Shown piece after piece: positions 11,728 to 23,392 of a stretch of DNA of 64,000 nucleotides. Every line of letters begins with the position of its first letter. Positions within the stretch are counted from its first letter, which is position 1. The stretch spans positions 64,610,134 to 64,674,133 of the forward strand of contig NC_133537.1 in the NCBI RefSeq assembly GCF_048544455.1, read 5' to 3'. The translations under genes and the position numbers were made by a program. This stretch comes from Silene latifolia (lineage: Eukaryota > Streptophyta > Magnoliopsida > Caryophyllales > Caryophyllaceae). The notes under the pieces were generated by a model. The model worked only from the letters and a program-made list of their open reading frames with translations, was not told the DNA's origin and searched no databases.

Positions 11728-13560
11728 CTATTTGAGGATTGAATTCTCAGGAGCTCTTGGTTGAGTGTCTACTTCCGGGACAACTTGGTCGTTCGTTGTT
11801 GGAACGACCGTTGGATTGTTCGGGTTTTGATGGGGGCGTCCGGACCGGGTAAGGTGGCCTATCTCTTTCGCCCGTTTCTCTTTCTCTGGGACAAGGTAGA
11901 CATCGTCAACATCATCTCTCCAGATGCCATTGATTTCAGGATCTCGAAGGCACCTTGGAGGGGTATTCCTCGATAGGTAGTTTTTCTGAGGGATATTTTT
12001 GTGAGGGTAATTTTTGTGGGGGTAATTTTTGTGGGGTTGATTATTGTGGGGTTGATTATTGTGAGGTGCATGCCAGAATGGTCGCGGGAGCAATCCGTCC
12101 TGGTGTGGGTAGTTTTGGGCGCTCGGGGGACTTTCCCTCGGGCGTGGTGGTGGAGGATTGAAGATAAGTCGACGGTAGGCATCGTCAAGTCGGGTGATCC
12201 TCTTGGAGAGACTAGCTATGGCTTCCTCAACCTGTTGGAACATAGTGAGCATACTTACGACACTGAACACGAACACCCCGTCCGAGGGATCTTTCTCCAA
12301 GGCATTCACCTCGTCATCAACTGGCAGGATGGGGTGTGAGCAGTCCAGAGTTGGCTCATCGTCGGAGATGGCGTGGATCCCCAGAGGATTTGTTTTGTTG
12401 TTTGGCTTAGTCGGTGGGGGTAAAGGCAAATCCCCTTTCTCAATCATGTCTTGGATGATGTGTTTGAGTTTGAAGCAAGTTTCAGTATCATGCCCCTTCC
12501 CTTGATGGTACTGACAGTAGGCATTGGGGTTCCAGAAGCGAGATTTCTTAGCATCGGTCGGATCCGGGGTGGGTCCGATTGGTTGTAACTTTCCCTGGTC
12601 CATGAGCCTCTTCAGAGCACTTGCGTAAGTTGACCCTATATTAGTGTACACTCTCTGGGGGCGCTCAGCTCTCTTAGTAGATGGTTCAACGAGGTTGACC
12701 TCATTAATCTTGTTCGTTTGGCCGTAAGGGCGGGATCCGGTTGAGGTGGATCCTTGGTAGCCTCTGCTAGTAGTCTTAGCTAAGACACCCTTACGGAGGT
12801 CATCTTCAATGCGCGTCCCCAGAATTTGCAGATCCTGGAAGGTCTTAATATTTTGATACCTCAGTAAGTTGGCATACACTGGGCGGAGATTGTTGACGAA
12901 CTTTTCCGCCAAAGTTGATTCACCCGGTTTACTGACCAATTAAGAACTCACCCTCCTCCAATGGGTTAAGAACTCGGTGAACCCTTCCGTATCGTTCTGG
13001 GTTAGAACCTCAAGAGTACGGGTATTGGCTTGGATTTCAACATTGTCAGCGTGTTGTTTGGCGAATTCAACTGCGACCTCATCCCAAGTAGTAAGATTTT
13101 TCGGATCAAGGGAGTAGTACCACTGGCGAGGGATCGGTTCCAAAGAAGACGGAAAGATCCGAGTGAAAAGTTCCTGTTTGACCCCTTTAATGGCCATGTA
13201 GTCTTTGAAGGCACGGATATTATTGAGCGGGTCCTCCACTCCTTTGAACTTAGGCACATCAGTTAGGGTAAAGTTGTCAGGTAATTGATCCCCAACAGGT
13301 TCGAACCTTCGGTTGTTCTCAAGATGGATATTGTTACCCCGGGCTAGGAGCTGTTCTTCCAAGAGCTTTAGCCTCTTCTCAGTTTTAGTCAGAGGTGGAG
13401 TATTATGTTCTCCAATTTCCTTGTTCTCCAGGGCGTCGATACGGGTCTCGACGCGATCCAGGGTGACCTTAAGAGCGGTAAGCAGGATGGCTAGTTGATC
13501 AGTCGTGACATCCCTGTTGTTATCATTGTTGTTGTTGGACGAAGCTGGAGACAGGTCCAT
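11728..13560 (-). pseudogene. gag: gag of element A, one internal stop
   Basis: The frame starts at 13560 and runs to a stop at 11728-11730. It is interrupted only by TAA at 12940-12942, where element B has a glutamine. The capsid part has PKFKGVEDPLNNIRAFKDYM and PRQWYYSLDP, as in Retrotrans_gag proteins. The nucleocapsid part has YCQYHQGKGHDTETCFKLK, a C-x2-H-x4-H-x4-C variant of the zinc knuckle. The terminal stop also seems secondary, because the B frame continues with a glutamine there. The region 12000-12060 encodes short HNNQPH/HKNYP tandem repeats. Confidence 0.9.
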
Positions 13561-15053
13561 GGCTCTGAGGCAGAAAAACGGCTCACATTACAGCTTAATC
13601 CGACACGATTCGAAGACTGAACGCAGACAACGCAAAGGACGAGACAAAGATCAGACTCAACAAGACGAGGGTGACCGTGTATGGTTCCTCGGTGCTGACT
13701 CGATTTATGACGTGACGGTGTTGACCGAACCTTTGACATGCGTCCAATGTAACGGCATGACGCCATTGGACGGGTCTCGTGGTGAGATGACTCATAAGTA
13801 AAGACCCATAAGTATGTTTGCTTTGACTCGATAGACACGAGGCGGAATTGAAATGGTGGACTGAAGTTTTCGAAAATAGAAATTTTCAAAAAGATTCATT
13901 CGTCGCTTTGTGGACGACTTCCGAAGATAGAGATCTCCGCAAGTCGATCAGTTGAAAGGGATGTCTTATGTTTATTTGCAAAAGACGGTTTTGAGTTTGA
14001 GTCGGCTCGGAAAACAGTGTATTGTCTCCCAAGACGGTTTTTGAAATTTAAGTTTGTATGTTTTGAAAATCGAGTTTGAAATGTTTGAAGAGGTCTCGGG
14101 GACGGTGCATGGTCTTCGGGATCTCGAAAGTGTCTCGAGAAAAGGGTGTGTGCTTTTCTCGGGTTTTGAAAGAGCCATTGTCGGCGCGAGACGGGTTAAA
14201 GTCCGTGTCTAGACGCGGCAATTATAACGGCGTGAAAAGGTGATTTAAATGGTTGTGAAAAAAAACCGGGTTTGAAAATCGTCATTACAACGGCCTAGAA
14301 AGGCGTGTTGAAATGGTTATAAAAACCGGGTTTGAAAATCGTCATTACGAAGGCCTAGAAAGGCGTGTTGAAATGGTTATAAAAACCGGGTTTGAAAATT
14401 GTCATTACGACGGCCTAGAAAGGCGTGTTGAAACGGTTATAAAAACTGGGTTTGAAAATTGTCATTACGACGGCCTAGAAAGGCGTGTTGAAATGGTTAT
14501 AAAAACCGGGTTTGAAAATCGTCATTACAACGGCCTAGAAAGCCGTGCAACGGTCGGCGGAAGACCGAGGTTTGAAACGGCCATTATAACGGCGCAAAAG
14601 GGTGTTTTTGAAAGTTTGAAAATGACACGGAAGGACTTATGATCAAGTAGCACATAACCACTCACAGTTCATTATATTATGCATTATGCTTACACGGGTT
14701 TTGGATTAAGAGGGTGGGTTACACACCAAGCAATAAAACCCCGATTTGCGAGAGGGATACCAATCCAAACAAAATGTGTAAGGAGGGTGCCCTAGCCTCG
14801 TGCTCGAAAGTGATGAAAGCTCTTTGACGAAACAGAAATGTGTAACGTCAATGGCATGCTTGACTCAATCGGGATTCAAAACGCGGGGATGAGAAAACTC
14901 ACGCCGACGAGACGAGCCAATTGGTCGAAAAGGGTTAGGTTGTGGGCCCGGACAAGGAACCCGACCGTGACCGTAATATCAATTAATGCATTCCAACCAA
15001 GACCTCGTTCGAGTCTCACCATCTAGGGATCACAAAGACGTAAGTGTCCTAGT
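13561..15053 (-). other. Long untranslated leader of element A
   Basis: Between the PBS and gag there are about 1.5 kb without a convincing coding region, a usual length for Tat elements. It contains the 60-bp tandem repeat array described separately. On the coding strand the leader begins after the PBS near 15053. Confidence 0.7.
14236..14551. repeat. Tandem array of a 60-bp unit, about five copies
   Basis: A unit containing ggttataaaaaccgggtttg, then aaaatcgtcattac, then ggcctagaaaggcgtgttgaa repeats with an exact 60-bp period at 14270-14545, with a degenerate copy at each side. Copies differ by one to three bases. Because 60 is a multiple of three, the array gives an open frame of a 20-residue repeat, but this is probably a by-product. 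Confidence 0.95.
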
Positions 15054-15073
15054 TCTCCCCAGCAGAGTCACCA
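15054..15073 (-). other. Primer binding site of element A
   Basis: The minus strand reads TGGTGACTCTGCTGGGGAGA, starting four bases inside the LTR edge. It fits the 3' end of a plant tRNA-Arg (CCA then GACTC complement) with mismatches. Element B has TGGCGACTCCTCTGGGGATA at the equivalent place. Confidence 0.8.
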
Positions 15074-15076
15074 AAT

Positions 15077-15151
15077 CTGTGGACATGGGCCACATCTCGG
15101 TCTGTGGATTTGGGCCACCTACCGGTCCGTAGTCACGGGCCACCTGCACAC
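15077..15151. repeat. Three imperfect 25-bp tandem repeats at the LTR edge
   Basis: The unit ctgtggacatgggccac plus an 8-bp tail repeats three times with period 25, the third copy being more diverged. It sits at the very end of the LTR, next to the PBS. Confidence 0.8.
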
Positions 15152-17597
15152 CAAGCCAATCTGTGGACATGCAGCGGTCTATTGAAAGCCACGCTCGGCG
15201 GCGTAAAAATGCTTTCGACCGGATCGTTTTAGATCAGTCGGTTTCATCTCGGTAAGGGTCTCGAAACGATTAGAGATGTTCGAAGTTGCCACAAAGCATT
15301 TGTGGGATGCTTGGAACCCGTTCGAATTCCACTTTATACCTCGGTCAAATCGAAGCACAAAGCAGCGTTTTACATAGGTACTAAAGATAAGGAAATCGTC
15401 CCTCTTTAGCATCCTATCTCTAGAATGACTCTCGTACGCCCTGGATAAGGTCGTCCACTATCCAAAGTTTCTGAGTAAGAGGTGAAGGTACGTATTGGGA
15501 AGCCCTTTAATCAGACACCCAATCCCGCCCGCATGTAGCGCCTCTCGATCGATCTTGGTTCGTTGAATGCAAAAGTTGATAAAACGGCATGAATGCGCAT
15601 CCAATAATTTAAACCTAACATGTGAGAGCTTTCTAAGTCTGTTGATTTAATCCAAGTATCAAGTATAAGATGTCGAGTTGGATTAGTGATTGATTTGCAT
15701 GCAAGACGGAAATTAAACATCCATTTACCGTATTAGGTTTAGGGTGCATAACGTGATCCGTTTGTCTTAGTAAGGCATTTTGCAAATGTGATTTTGAATA
15801 AACAAATAGTCATCTGATCCGTCTTATATCCGAGCTAACCGGAGTCGGGATCGTCCTAGACTAATGCTGGAAGGGGAACAGGCCCTGTACCAGACGGCTA
15901 CATGAGGCGCGGGCCAGCCGACGATACAAGGGGCCTCCCCCTGTTTTTGAAAATGACAATTGAAAGGCCTGCTTGAGGCGCGGGTCACCCTACGGTTATA
16001 TGCCGTATTCTGACCATTTAGAAAACGTTATAAAACGTGTTGAGAAATGGGTATTTGAACCCGATTTGGTTTGAAAGGGTCGTTTAGACCGCGTTTGTTG
16101 ATTTGAAGAACTAGACTCGAATAATCATCATTATTTTGATAATATTCGGTGTCGGGTTCAACTTGATAAGCTTGACATGAATAGTTTTGAAAATAATTAT
16201 GAACTAATTATTTTAAGTTCATTTGAATATAATTAGTCGATACTCATCATCGTACCCAGGTTGAAATCGGGCATGGTATGTAGAACCAAAGATGACTTTG
16301 TGTTGGTGACTAATATGTTTGTTTCGAAAATGTAAAGAAATGATGAAAGACTTTATAATACCTCCCAAAAATAAAATAAAAGGCTTTAAAATACCTTTTA
16401 AATGTTATTAACCAAATATTATCACCGAAACACGGATTTAACCGTCATGGTATGAGGAACCAAGGGTGAAAAATGTTTTATGGTTAAAACAAATATAATG
16501 AAATAAAAAGGGTTTGAAAGTATTTGAAATGGTAAAAACCGATTACAAATATGAAAATGAATTAAAGGGGAAGGACGAGAACAAACACGGTTGATCTCTG
16601 ACCTGGACACCCCATTTAGGCGTGAGCAAGCCGGCCAACCAAGGGGCTTCTGTCTCAGGCCAAAAATCAGTTTTGGCTAGTTTATCCCATGTTTTGGTTC
16701 ATGTTATGCACGTTTTAGCATGTTATAGTCATGAAATAAATGAAAACATGATAAAAAGAGGATTTTTACACCATCATACTTACATGTTTGGTTATGGCGA
16801 GTGACCGAAGTAAGTGTAACAACTCGTTTGGTCGGAAAAAACTCGGTTTAAAACCGTTTTGGTAAGTAAAAAGAGTGTTTTAAGATTAGTGACGGTGTAG
16901 TGGTCGAAGTGGTCGGTCAAGTGATTTAATGCATGATGACGGTACCAAACAATGTGTAAGGCTTGTATTTACGATCGGTAGGTGGTAAAATACGCGTCGG
17001 ATTGTGACTTAAGAAGTCGAGTCGAGAATTTTAAGGGAGAAAAGAGGGGGCGGACACTCGCGTGCGTCTCAAATGCGGAGCATTTGAGGGGTATTTATAG
17101 GGAAATGAGTGGTTGTGTGAGTTTTGAGCGACGTGGCCACTTGGGCTGCTAAAAGAGGCGCGAGCCACGTCGCGGGTCTTCGAGGTGTGTTGTCGCTTTC
17201 ACACAAATGCAATCATGATTTGTTCTATCCTAGGTTTTTAGTCATATGTTTGGTACTTGGCCAAACATAAATCCGGGAAAACTTAAGGTAGAAGGTTTGA
17301 AATGTTTTGTTTTTGGTGGTTGACTCGGTTTGACTCGTTGTTGGAGTCGGGATTTGAATTTTTGAGTCGGTTTTTGGTCCGGTGTCGGTTTTGACTCTAG
17401 TTAGTGTCATTGCGACCCCGTCGTCGTGCATTAAACACTCAAGGTATTTTTGAAATGTTTTATTTTCGAAATCGTTTTATGTTTTCCGACGTAAAGTTGT
17501 ACACAAATTGTCGATCAAACGCCGCGATTCCAAAACATGTTATAGTCCGATAATCATCTGGTGTTTGTTGGAGTCTCAGCAGATACTGGTATCTACA
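15078..17597 (-). repeat. 5' LTR of element A (2520 bp)
   Basis: On the minus strand the LTR begins TGTAGATACCAG (17597) and ends ...CATGTCCACA (15078). The first ten bases equal those of the LTRs of element B and fragment F. A TATA box lies on the minus strand at 17099-17092, followed by a conserved CACGCGAGTGTCCGCC stretch at about 17064-17049. GC-rich words of the gaggcgcg type occur at 17153-17178, 15904-15920 and near 15975. The partner LTR is outside the window. Confidence 0.85.
17092..17178 (-). promoter_or_regulatory. LTR promoter of element A
   Basis: TATAAATA on the minus strand (17099-17092) is preceded, about 55 bases upstream, by the dyad-like word aagaggcgcgagcc followed by gtcgcggg (17153-17178, plus-strand reading). 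The conserved CACGCGAGTGTCCGCC block follows downstream, as it does in LTRs B and F, and may mark the start of the transcript. Confidence 0.6.
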
Positions 17598-17984
17598 ATA
17601 AGATGTATACTAATAGAATTTTTAGTTTTTACTTTTACAAGTGTATTTATTTTAATTGTATAAGCCTTGTATTCTCCGAAGGGGGAATACGGTGGTGACG
17701 CCCTTGTAATTCCGCTGCTGTCAATTGTTAATAAAAGAGCTATTTTGAGATGCCTGCTTGTTTTTCGAGGCATTATAGATTGGTATCAGAGCAACCCTGG
17801 AACAACGTATTGAGCCTTCGGCCATACGTTTCGCGGGGGAAAAGATTTTTGGGCCTAGCATATAAAACTTGAGACAAATAGACTAATATAAAAACCGACT
17901 AATAAAGTTAGTGGGTATATTTTACAAGGTTTAGATATTATTGTAAGACTAGTGTTCTGTATACATATATTTTTTATGAGATAT
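17598..17984 (+). mobile_element. LTR end, PBS and leader fragment of another LTR retrotransposon (E)
   Basis: Element A is inserted into this LTR. The right part of the LTR (17598 to about 17772, ending in ca) is followed by TTGGTATCAGAGCAACCC (from 17780), a classic primer site for initiator Met-tRNA used by Copia and some chromovirus elements. The following 190 bp are leader, cut at 17985 by Tat LTR F. The family cannot be decided from this piece. Confidence 0.7.
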
Positions 17985-20326
17985 TGTAGATACCTCATTT
18001 CTGCACCTCCCGCAAACCACCCGGTGAAGATTGGGCCGCATGTTTTGTACACGGAATGATTTATGACAATTCGTAAGTTTATCGTCAACTGATAGCTCAA
18101 ATAATTGTGTCTACTCCTTGGTCGTCATCTACGCGCCGTCACGGTCGTTTTGACAGTAATTAGAGTACATTTGGAGTCCGGATCAAAAAGCGTCTTCATT
18201 TTCTAATAACCGTTTAAAATGCCGAGTCAGAATATTCTGGAATGTTCCGGATATTTCTATTCCATATTTTCAATCTTTTAATCTTTTGGTAAATTATATC
18301 CCGAAATTATATTTTAAGGAAATTAAGATCAACCGCAATTCCATAATAGAAACGCGGAAAATCTTTTTTCCGCAGGAGGAAACCCTTGGGGAAAAGACGC
18401 AGCAGGTGCTGCGCCTCTTCCAAGAGACGCAGTGGTTGCTGCGCCCCTTCCCCAGCTCCTTTCTGCGTTTTTTAAGATCTTTTCGAGATTTACTTCCAAA
18501 GTTTTACCGAAACCCTAATTCCTTCGTGTGATTAGTATAAATAGAGACCTTCGGTCCTCATATTTCTCACGCGAGTGTCCGCCCTTCTCTTCTCCCTTTG
18601 CATTCTAAGACCACGCTCTTGCTTTTTGGCGTCTACGTGCTTGAACTTTCGACCACGTAAGCTCGGATCCTTCTGAGTACCAGCCTCGTTTTGCATGACC
18701 GACCAATTTGACCAACTCCACATCAATCAACTTAATCACCTTTGTTTAATTTCCTCTTAGAGGGCACTTTCGTCGTACATTCGAGTCGAGCATCACTAAA
18801 TGTTAACTTAGTTAATCTCGTTTCGTCAAACATGTAAGTCTGAGGGTGTAAATCCCATCTTTTATTATTGTTTTTAGTTTTTGTAATTATTATTGTAAGG
18901 TTTACGTCGAAAATATATTCAAAACCGATTTACAAAACCTTTATTCAAACCTTTTTTACGGTTTAACGGGAGACAGGTGTCGAGAAGGAATGGAGCAACT
19001 GCTGCGCCTCTTCGAAGGGATGCAGTACCTACTGCGCCTCTTCCTGAGGCTGCCGCAGTTCCTGCTTTCCTTCTTCTTCCTTCGTCTTCTGTTTATTTCT
19101 TTTGTTTGTTTTTGTTTCGTCTTTGCTTGTTCTTATTTCATTGGCATGATAATCTTAGCATATAATCTTATTAGTGATTTATCACCTTCAAATTCCCGAC
19201 TTAAATTCCAAGTAATTCATATTTGCAGGTTTTCGTCATTAAAATCAATCCGGGTTTTAGATATTCGATTCATCCATATCAAGTCTCTGAAATTCATCCT
19301 TTGAATATTTTAGTCTGTTTATCGTCGTCATCATCAATAGTTTAGCATTAATAACCTAATTAATTTGTTTTGATAAGTTTAATTTATAATTAACCTGATA
19401 ATTAATATTGTAATTAATTTGTTCTAATTAGTTTCATCTCCTATTCATTTGTTTTTATGACCAATTTACATGTAAATAATCTGTTAAACCACTTCTATCC
19501 GAGTCAAATATTATTAATCAATCATTAAATTACCAATGAATATTAACGATATGCAATTCCGGCTTCACAGCCAGAATTCACCTCAAGAACAGACGCAATG
19601 AGCACTGCGCCTCTTCCAAAGGACACAGCTCTGCTGCGCCTGTTCCGGGTTGAGTTCTGCCTCTGAACTTCCGTTTCTGCTTTGACCTAATTATTAGCTT
19701 ACGTATTAATAGACTATTATTTGTAGTATCATCATTAATCTGTTCGTTTATTTATTTCCCCTTTTCTTTTCTCAAAATATCCGTTTTAAATGTATTTTCG
19801 ACGTAAATCAATCAATCATTGTAATTTATTGTAATTATTTCAATTGTTGTTTTTTTATCGTATTCTTTATTATTTATTGTTTGTGTGCCTTCACATGCAA
19901 TTAACCTAAATTTCTACCTCGACATTAATGCATGTTAAATTACGTGTTCACCGACTTAGTTAATTCTCACATGCTAGGATTAATCTAATGGATGTTGCAT
20001 TGCATGCATATAGCCGACGACATATCAAATATAGACAATTTCCCTAATCATTAGTAGAGGCCGCTATCGAGGCGGACGGGAATAGGTGTTCGATCAAAAG
20101 AGCTTCCTAATACGTACCCTCACCCCTTACTCCAGATCTCTGTAAAAATTCTTGTTCATTGGCATCCCCGAGAGTCATTCTAGACATAGAATGCTAAGGG
20201 TAACGAGTTCTTAGTGTTCATGTTACTACTTTGTGTCTTGACATGACATGAGGTATTCGTACGGTTCCAATTTCCCATAAAAATTGGTGGTGACTCCACA
20301 AATGCAAAAGCTTGCTTCCCATTGCT
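17985..20326 (+). repeat. Tat LTR (F), plus orientation, 3' edge truncated
   Basis: It starts TGTAGATACCTCATTTCTGC, identical to the LTR start of element B, and stays recognisably similar through ...ccataaaaattggtggtgac. It has TATAAATA at 18536-18543 and the CACGCGAGTGTCCGCCC block at 18570. Three clusters of ctgcgcctcttcc / gcagcag words are at 18393-18455, 18985-19055 and 19588-19650. Similarity to the B LTR stops near 20326, about 60 bp before the expected end, and gag-coding sequence follows at once. PBS and leader are missing. Confidence 0.85.
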
Positions 20327-21088
20327 TTCAACAATAAATTTTCCAAGATAGTAGGAGCCATTGATAGCCTAAACTCTCGAATTTCCAATATGGAGAACCA
20401 TTTTGCTGAAATGGATAAGAAGCTTAATGCCCAACCTCTCAAGATGAAAAGTGTCCAGACTAACCCTGAACTTGACAGTCCTAAGAAGAAAACAATAAGT
20501 GAGCGATCTATTCATGGTTCTTCTCATTCAAGAATCAGAATCAACAAAGGCAACCTCATGAAGCCTTTGTTAAAGAAACCTAACAACTCTCCAAGGTCAT
20601 TCACAAAGGCTTTCGACAACAAAAGGAAATTTACCAACATTGGTATTACATACACGGATGCCCTTCATAGACTCATGGAGCGACGAATGTTGAAACCTAT
20701 TGGTCCTACACCAGATCCAGAAAACAAGTCTACGTTCTCAGTTGAGAATGCCTACTGCCTGTATCATAGGGGCAAAGGACACGATACTGAGATGTGCTAT
20801 AAGCTCAAGCATGTGATTCAGGATATGATCGAAAGCGGGAAATTGTCCCTTTCAACCTTTAGCTCACACGGCAAGTTAGGCAATCCTCATGGATATGCCA
20901 CTTATCAGGAAACGTTTCTTGACTATTATCCTTCAAGTGTTCCCAATGATGAGGACAAGGTGCTCAAATGGATGAATACTCAAAGCCAGATGCCGAAGCC
21001 AGTTGCTGGAAGAGCAGATATTCAAGCGTGGGCCGAGGATTACGAGTCTAGATCTAAGATCGCGTCAAAGTCCGAGTCCGAGTCTTAG
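20327..21088 (+). pseudogene. gag: Tat gag fragment (C-terminal half) joined to LTR F
   Basis: An open frame of 258 codons (from the ATG at 20312, which is still in LTR-derived sequence) ends at TAG 21086-21088. It contains YTDALHRLMERRMLKPIGPTPDP and the knuckle YCLYHRGKGHDTEMCYKLK, then HVIQDMIESGKL, closely matching the second half of gag in A and B. The capsid N-terminus is absent. It ends in an SESES run. The join of LTR to mid-gag looks like an internal deletion or template switch. The frame is undamaged, so the fusion may be recent or simply lucky. Confidence 0.8.
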
Positions 21089-21164
21089 GCTTTCTATCCC
21101 ATATTTGTCATTATGTTTTGACCAAGGGTTTTATTTATAACGCTTAAGTCATTTCTAATTTCTT

Positions 21165-22763
21165 TTTAGCATCTCTAAACCCTTTTCTAAACCTAGAGAG
21201 AGGGAGAGGAAGAAGAGTTTGTCGAGCCTTTCTATTGATTGGAGACTTCTCACCTATTTCAACCTAATTCGATTCCCCTGATTGTAACTCGATTTAATTC
21301 AATTGTTTATGCTGTTTTAAATCTTTTTCATCTAAGAGTTTGAAAAGAGAGTCCCATTTATTTGAAGTCTAATTTATGCATATCAAATTTCGTAGCCTAG
21401 TTCCTTATGGTTTGTTCGAGGTGATTTATTTATGAACCTATCGCTGAAACGTCCGCGAATCTGATTTGGTTATGAAAAATGGTTTGAAACTCGAATTTAC
21501 ATGTCGACTCAGTTTTGGGTCTTTTTCATACATCATCTTTGTAGAGTCTAGATGGCAATAGGATTTGGAATTACCGAAAAATGATGTTTTAAACTCGTTT
21601 TATGAATTGATACTTTTTATGCGACGGATTCTATCAGCTTTTGGAAATGAGTCTGAAAACCCTTGATAAGTTTGAAATCTAAAAAACATTCGTTAGATAA
21701 GAGTTGTAGCTAAGACTCATGGGGTTCCAATACAATTGGCTTTGCATCGACTGGATTTTTCTGGAATTAGTTATGCATTTTATACCGAGTCTGTCATGTG
21801 TTGGAAAATCCGGAAAAGTCGAGTTTGTTCTTTAAATTGAGATTCCTATTAAGTTATGATGAGTTTAGGCTATGTTCATGGTTAATTGATTGAGTATGTG
21901 GTAATTAAACATAATTATGTTATGTAGGTGATGGATATGTGAAGGATCATAATTGATTGCTTGTGATTGGAGTATTGCTAAAAGGTAGGGTTTCCCTACT
22001 CAGTTGATTGAGTAATTGATTTGAGATTGTTGTGATTTATTGATTAATATGTTTCGTTGGATTGATATTGGTTGATATGATATTATGATTTGTATTGTTG
22101 TGATGGGACCATGTTCGGGAGATAGTTCCAACCCCATGTTCGCTATTTGTAGCTCCCGTTACAAGGGGGATGTGCACATTAATGATCTGGGTGCGCTCGT
22201 TGCGATGAGCAGAGCTTAGGTGGGAACAACTGCGGTCCCCCACTGGCGGTGAGGATTACCTGTTGTGATGGGTAACCTGGTAGGGCTACACACTTAAGTG
22301 TGTAGTTAGTTATTGGTTACTAATGGAGTTTGGAGAATTGTATTGCAATTGAATTGGTTTGTATATTGGCTTGTGTTGTGAATTCTTATCTTGGTTATGT
22401 AGTTGACTGACCCAGTTGATTGTTTTCAAAACTGTGGTAATTCACTCGGGGATGGTGAGCAGTTGGTTTAGCAGGTAATGGCTATGGATGTAGCTCGCGG
22501 GTCTCGGATGGGGTTGAGTCATCACCGATCGCTTAGTTAGCTTCCACTGATGTTTAAACACTAATTTCTGTTTAGTTGATTTGGTTGTAAATAGTTTTGG
22601 TTTTACTTTGAGTTGTACTTTGTTTTAAAAGTTTTGATATCTTTTAATAAATGTTCTTTGATGGTCTATTTGATATACTTTACCTCAGGCAACCGAGATG
22701 GTAGCACCTTGATATGCTAAGGTGGTCTTGGTAAGGCACCTTGGTGTATAGGGGTGTTACATC
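21165..22763 (-). repeat. Tekay-like (chromovirus) LTR, minus orientation, left edge uncertain
   Basis: The right edge reads ...ataggggtgttaca, so the minus strand begins TGTAACACCCC, the usual start of Tekay/Del-type LTRs. It shares an acaagggggatgtgcacat stretch (22162-22180) with the plus-oriented LTR at 38715-39485 (read in reverse). A purine-rich agagagagggagagg run near 21196 may belong to the transcribed part. I cannot fix the left boundary or find a target duplication. Confidence 0.55.
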
Positions 22764-23093
22764 ACCGACGCGCGAGATGGTGGTGGAAAGCTGAAGGACG
22801 CCTCTTTTAAAGGTTTTATTTGGGGATTGTGGTAGGCTGGTGGTGGTTAAATGGTGGTAATTCTGGGCGGCGGCGGTGCGGTGGTGTTCACCAGAGGAGG
22901 GATGGGCTTGTAATGGTGGTAGGGGTGGTTTGTACTATATGATGACGTGATTTTTTTTTTTTCCCGAAACAGTTCTTTGCAGTGCGTGATGGTAGGAAAT
23001 AAAAGGAGTAGAATGGTCAAATATGTACTGTAATGAGTAAAATGTGTACTACGAATATCAATACCCTTTATGTTTTATTAACTCAATTCATAG
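22764..23093. other. No gene recognised
   Basis: GT-rich (gtggtggtgg) sequence and then AT-rich DNA. I see no coding region or transposon signature. It may be flanking DNA of the LINE remnant that follows. Confidence 0.4.
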
Positions 23094-23340
23094 TACTTAG
23101 CAAATTCCTTCAGAAATTTCTAATATTATCAAGGATGTGAAATTAGACCTTCATTTTTTCGATGAAGTGATAATTAAACATTGAATTCGGGAAGGCAACA
23201 AGGTTGCTGACTTTATGGCTTCTATTGGGCACTCATGTCCAACTTTTTCGACGTGGTTTGAAAACCGATGGCTTCAACTTACCTCACTCATTCGAAAGGA
23301 TGCGATAGGTTGGTCCTACCCTAAAGGATCAATCTAGTTT
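23094..23340 (+). pseudogene. LINE RNase H-like C-terminal remnant
   Basis: Plus-strand translation gives a REGNKVADFMASIGHSC segment followed by WFENRWLQLTSLIRKDAIGW and a stop. This is the end of the RNase H-like domain found at the C-terminus of plant L1-type LINE polyproteins (usual form: REANKCADFLA). A stop replaces one residue just before the motif. The rest of the LINE is missing. Confidence 0.7.
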
Positions 23341-23392
23341 TCTTACCTTATAAAAAAAATATCACTCACCTAGTTGCTTACCAACTTCATAG

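Larger units (their letters stand above)
1..17597 (-). mobile_element. Tat-lineage Ty3/gypsy LTR retrotransposon A, 3' end outside window
   Basis: On the minus strand the order is 5' LTR (17597 to 15078), PBS, long leader, gag, protease, reverse transcriptase, RNase H, a second RNase H-like domain and integrase. Two genes on the opposite strand follow. The 3' LTR must lie left of base 1. The second RNase H and the extra genes between pol and the 3' LTR point to the Tat lineage. The right LTR edge reads ...gtatctaca and is followed by ataag, the expected but unconfirmed target duplication. Coding parts carry several stops and frameshifts, so this copy is not autonomous. Element B has the same architecture. 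Confidence 0.9.

Noticed and set aside
14313..14642. Open frame encoding a 20-residue repeat
   Set aside because: It is produced by the 60-bp tandem array, whose period is a multiple of three. It lies in the retroelement leader and has no known domain.
17780..17800. Possible tRNA-Met gene fragment
   Set aside because: Only the 3'-end complement (TGGTATCAGAGC) is present, which is a primer binding site next to an LTR end. No cloverleaf can be drawn.
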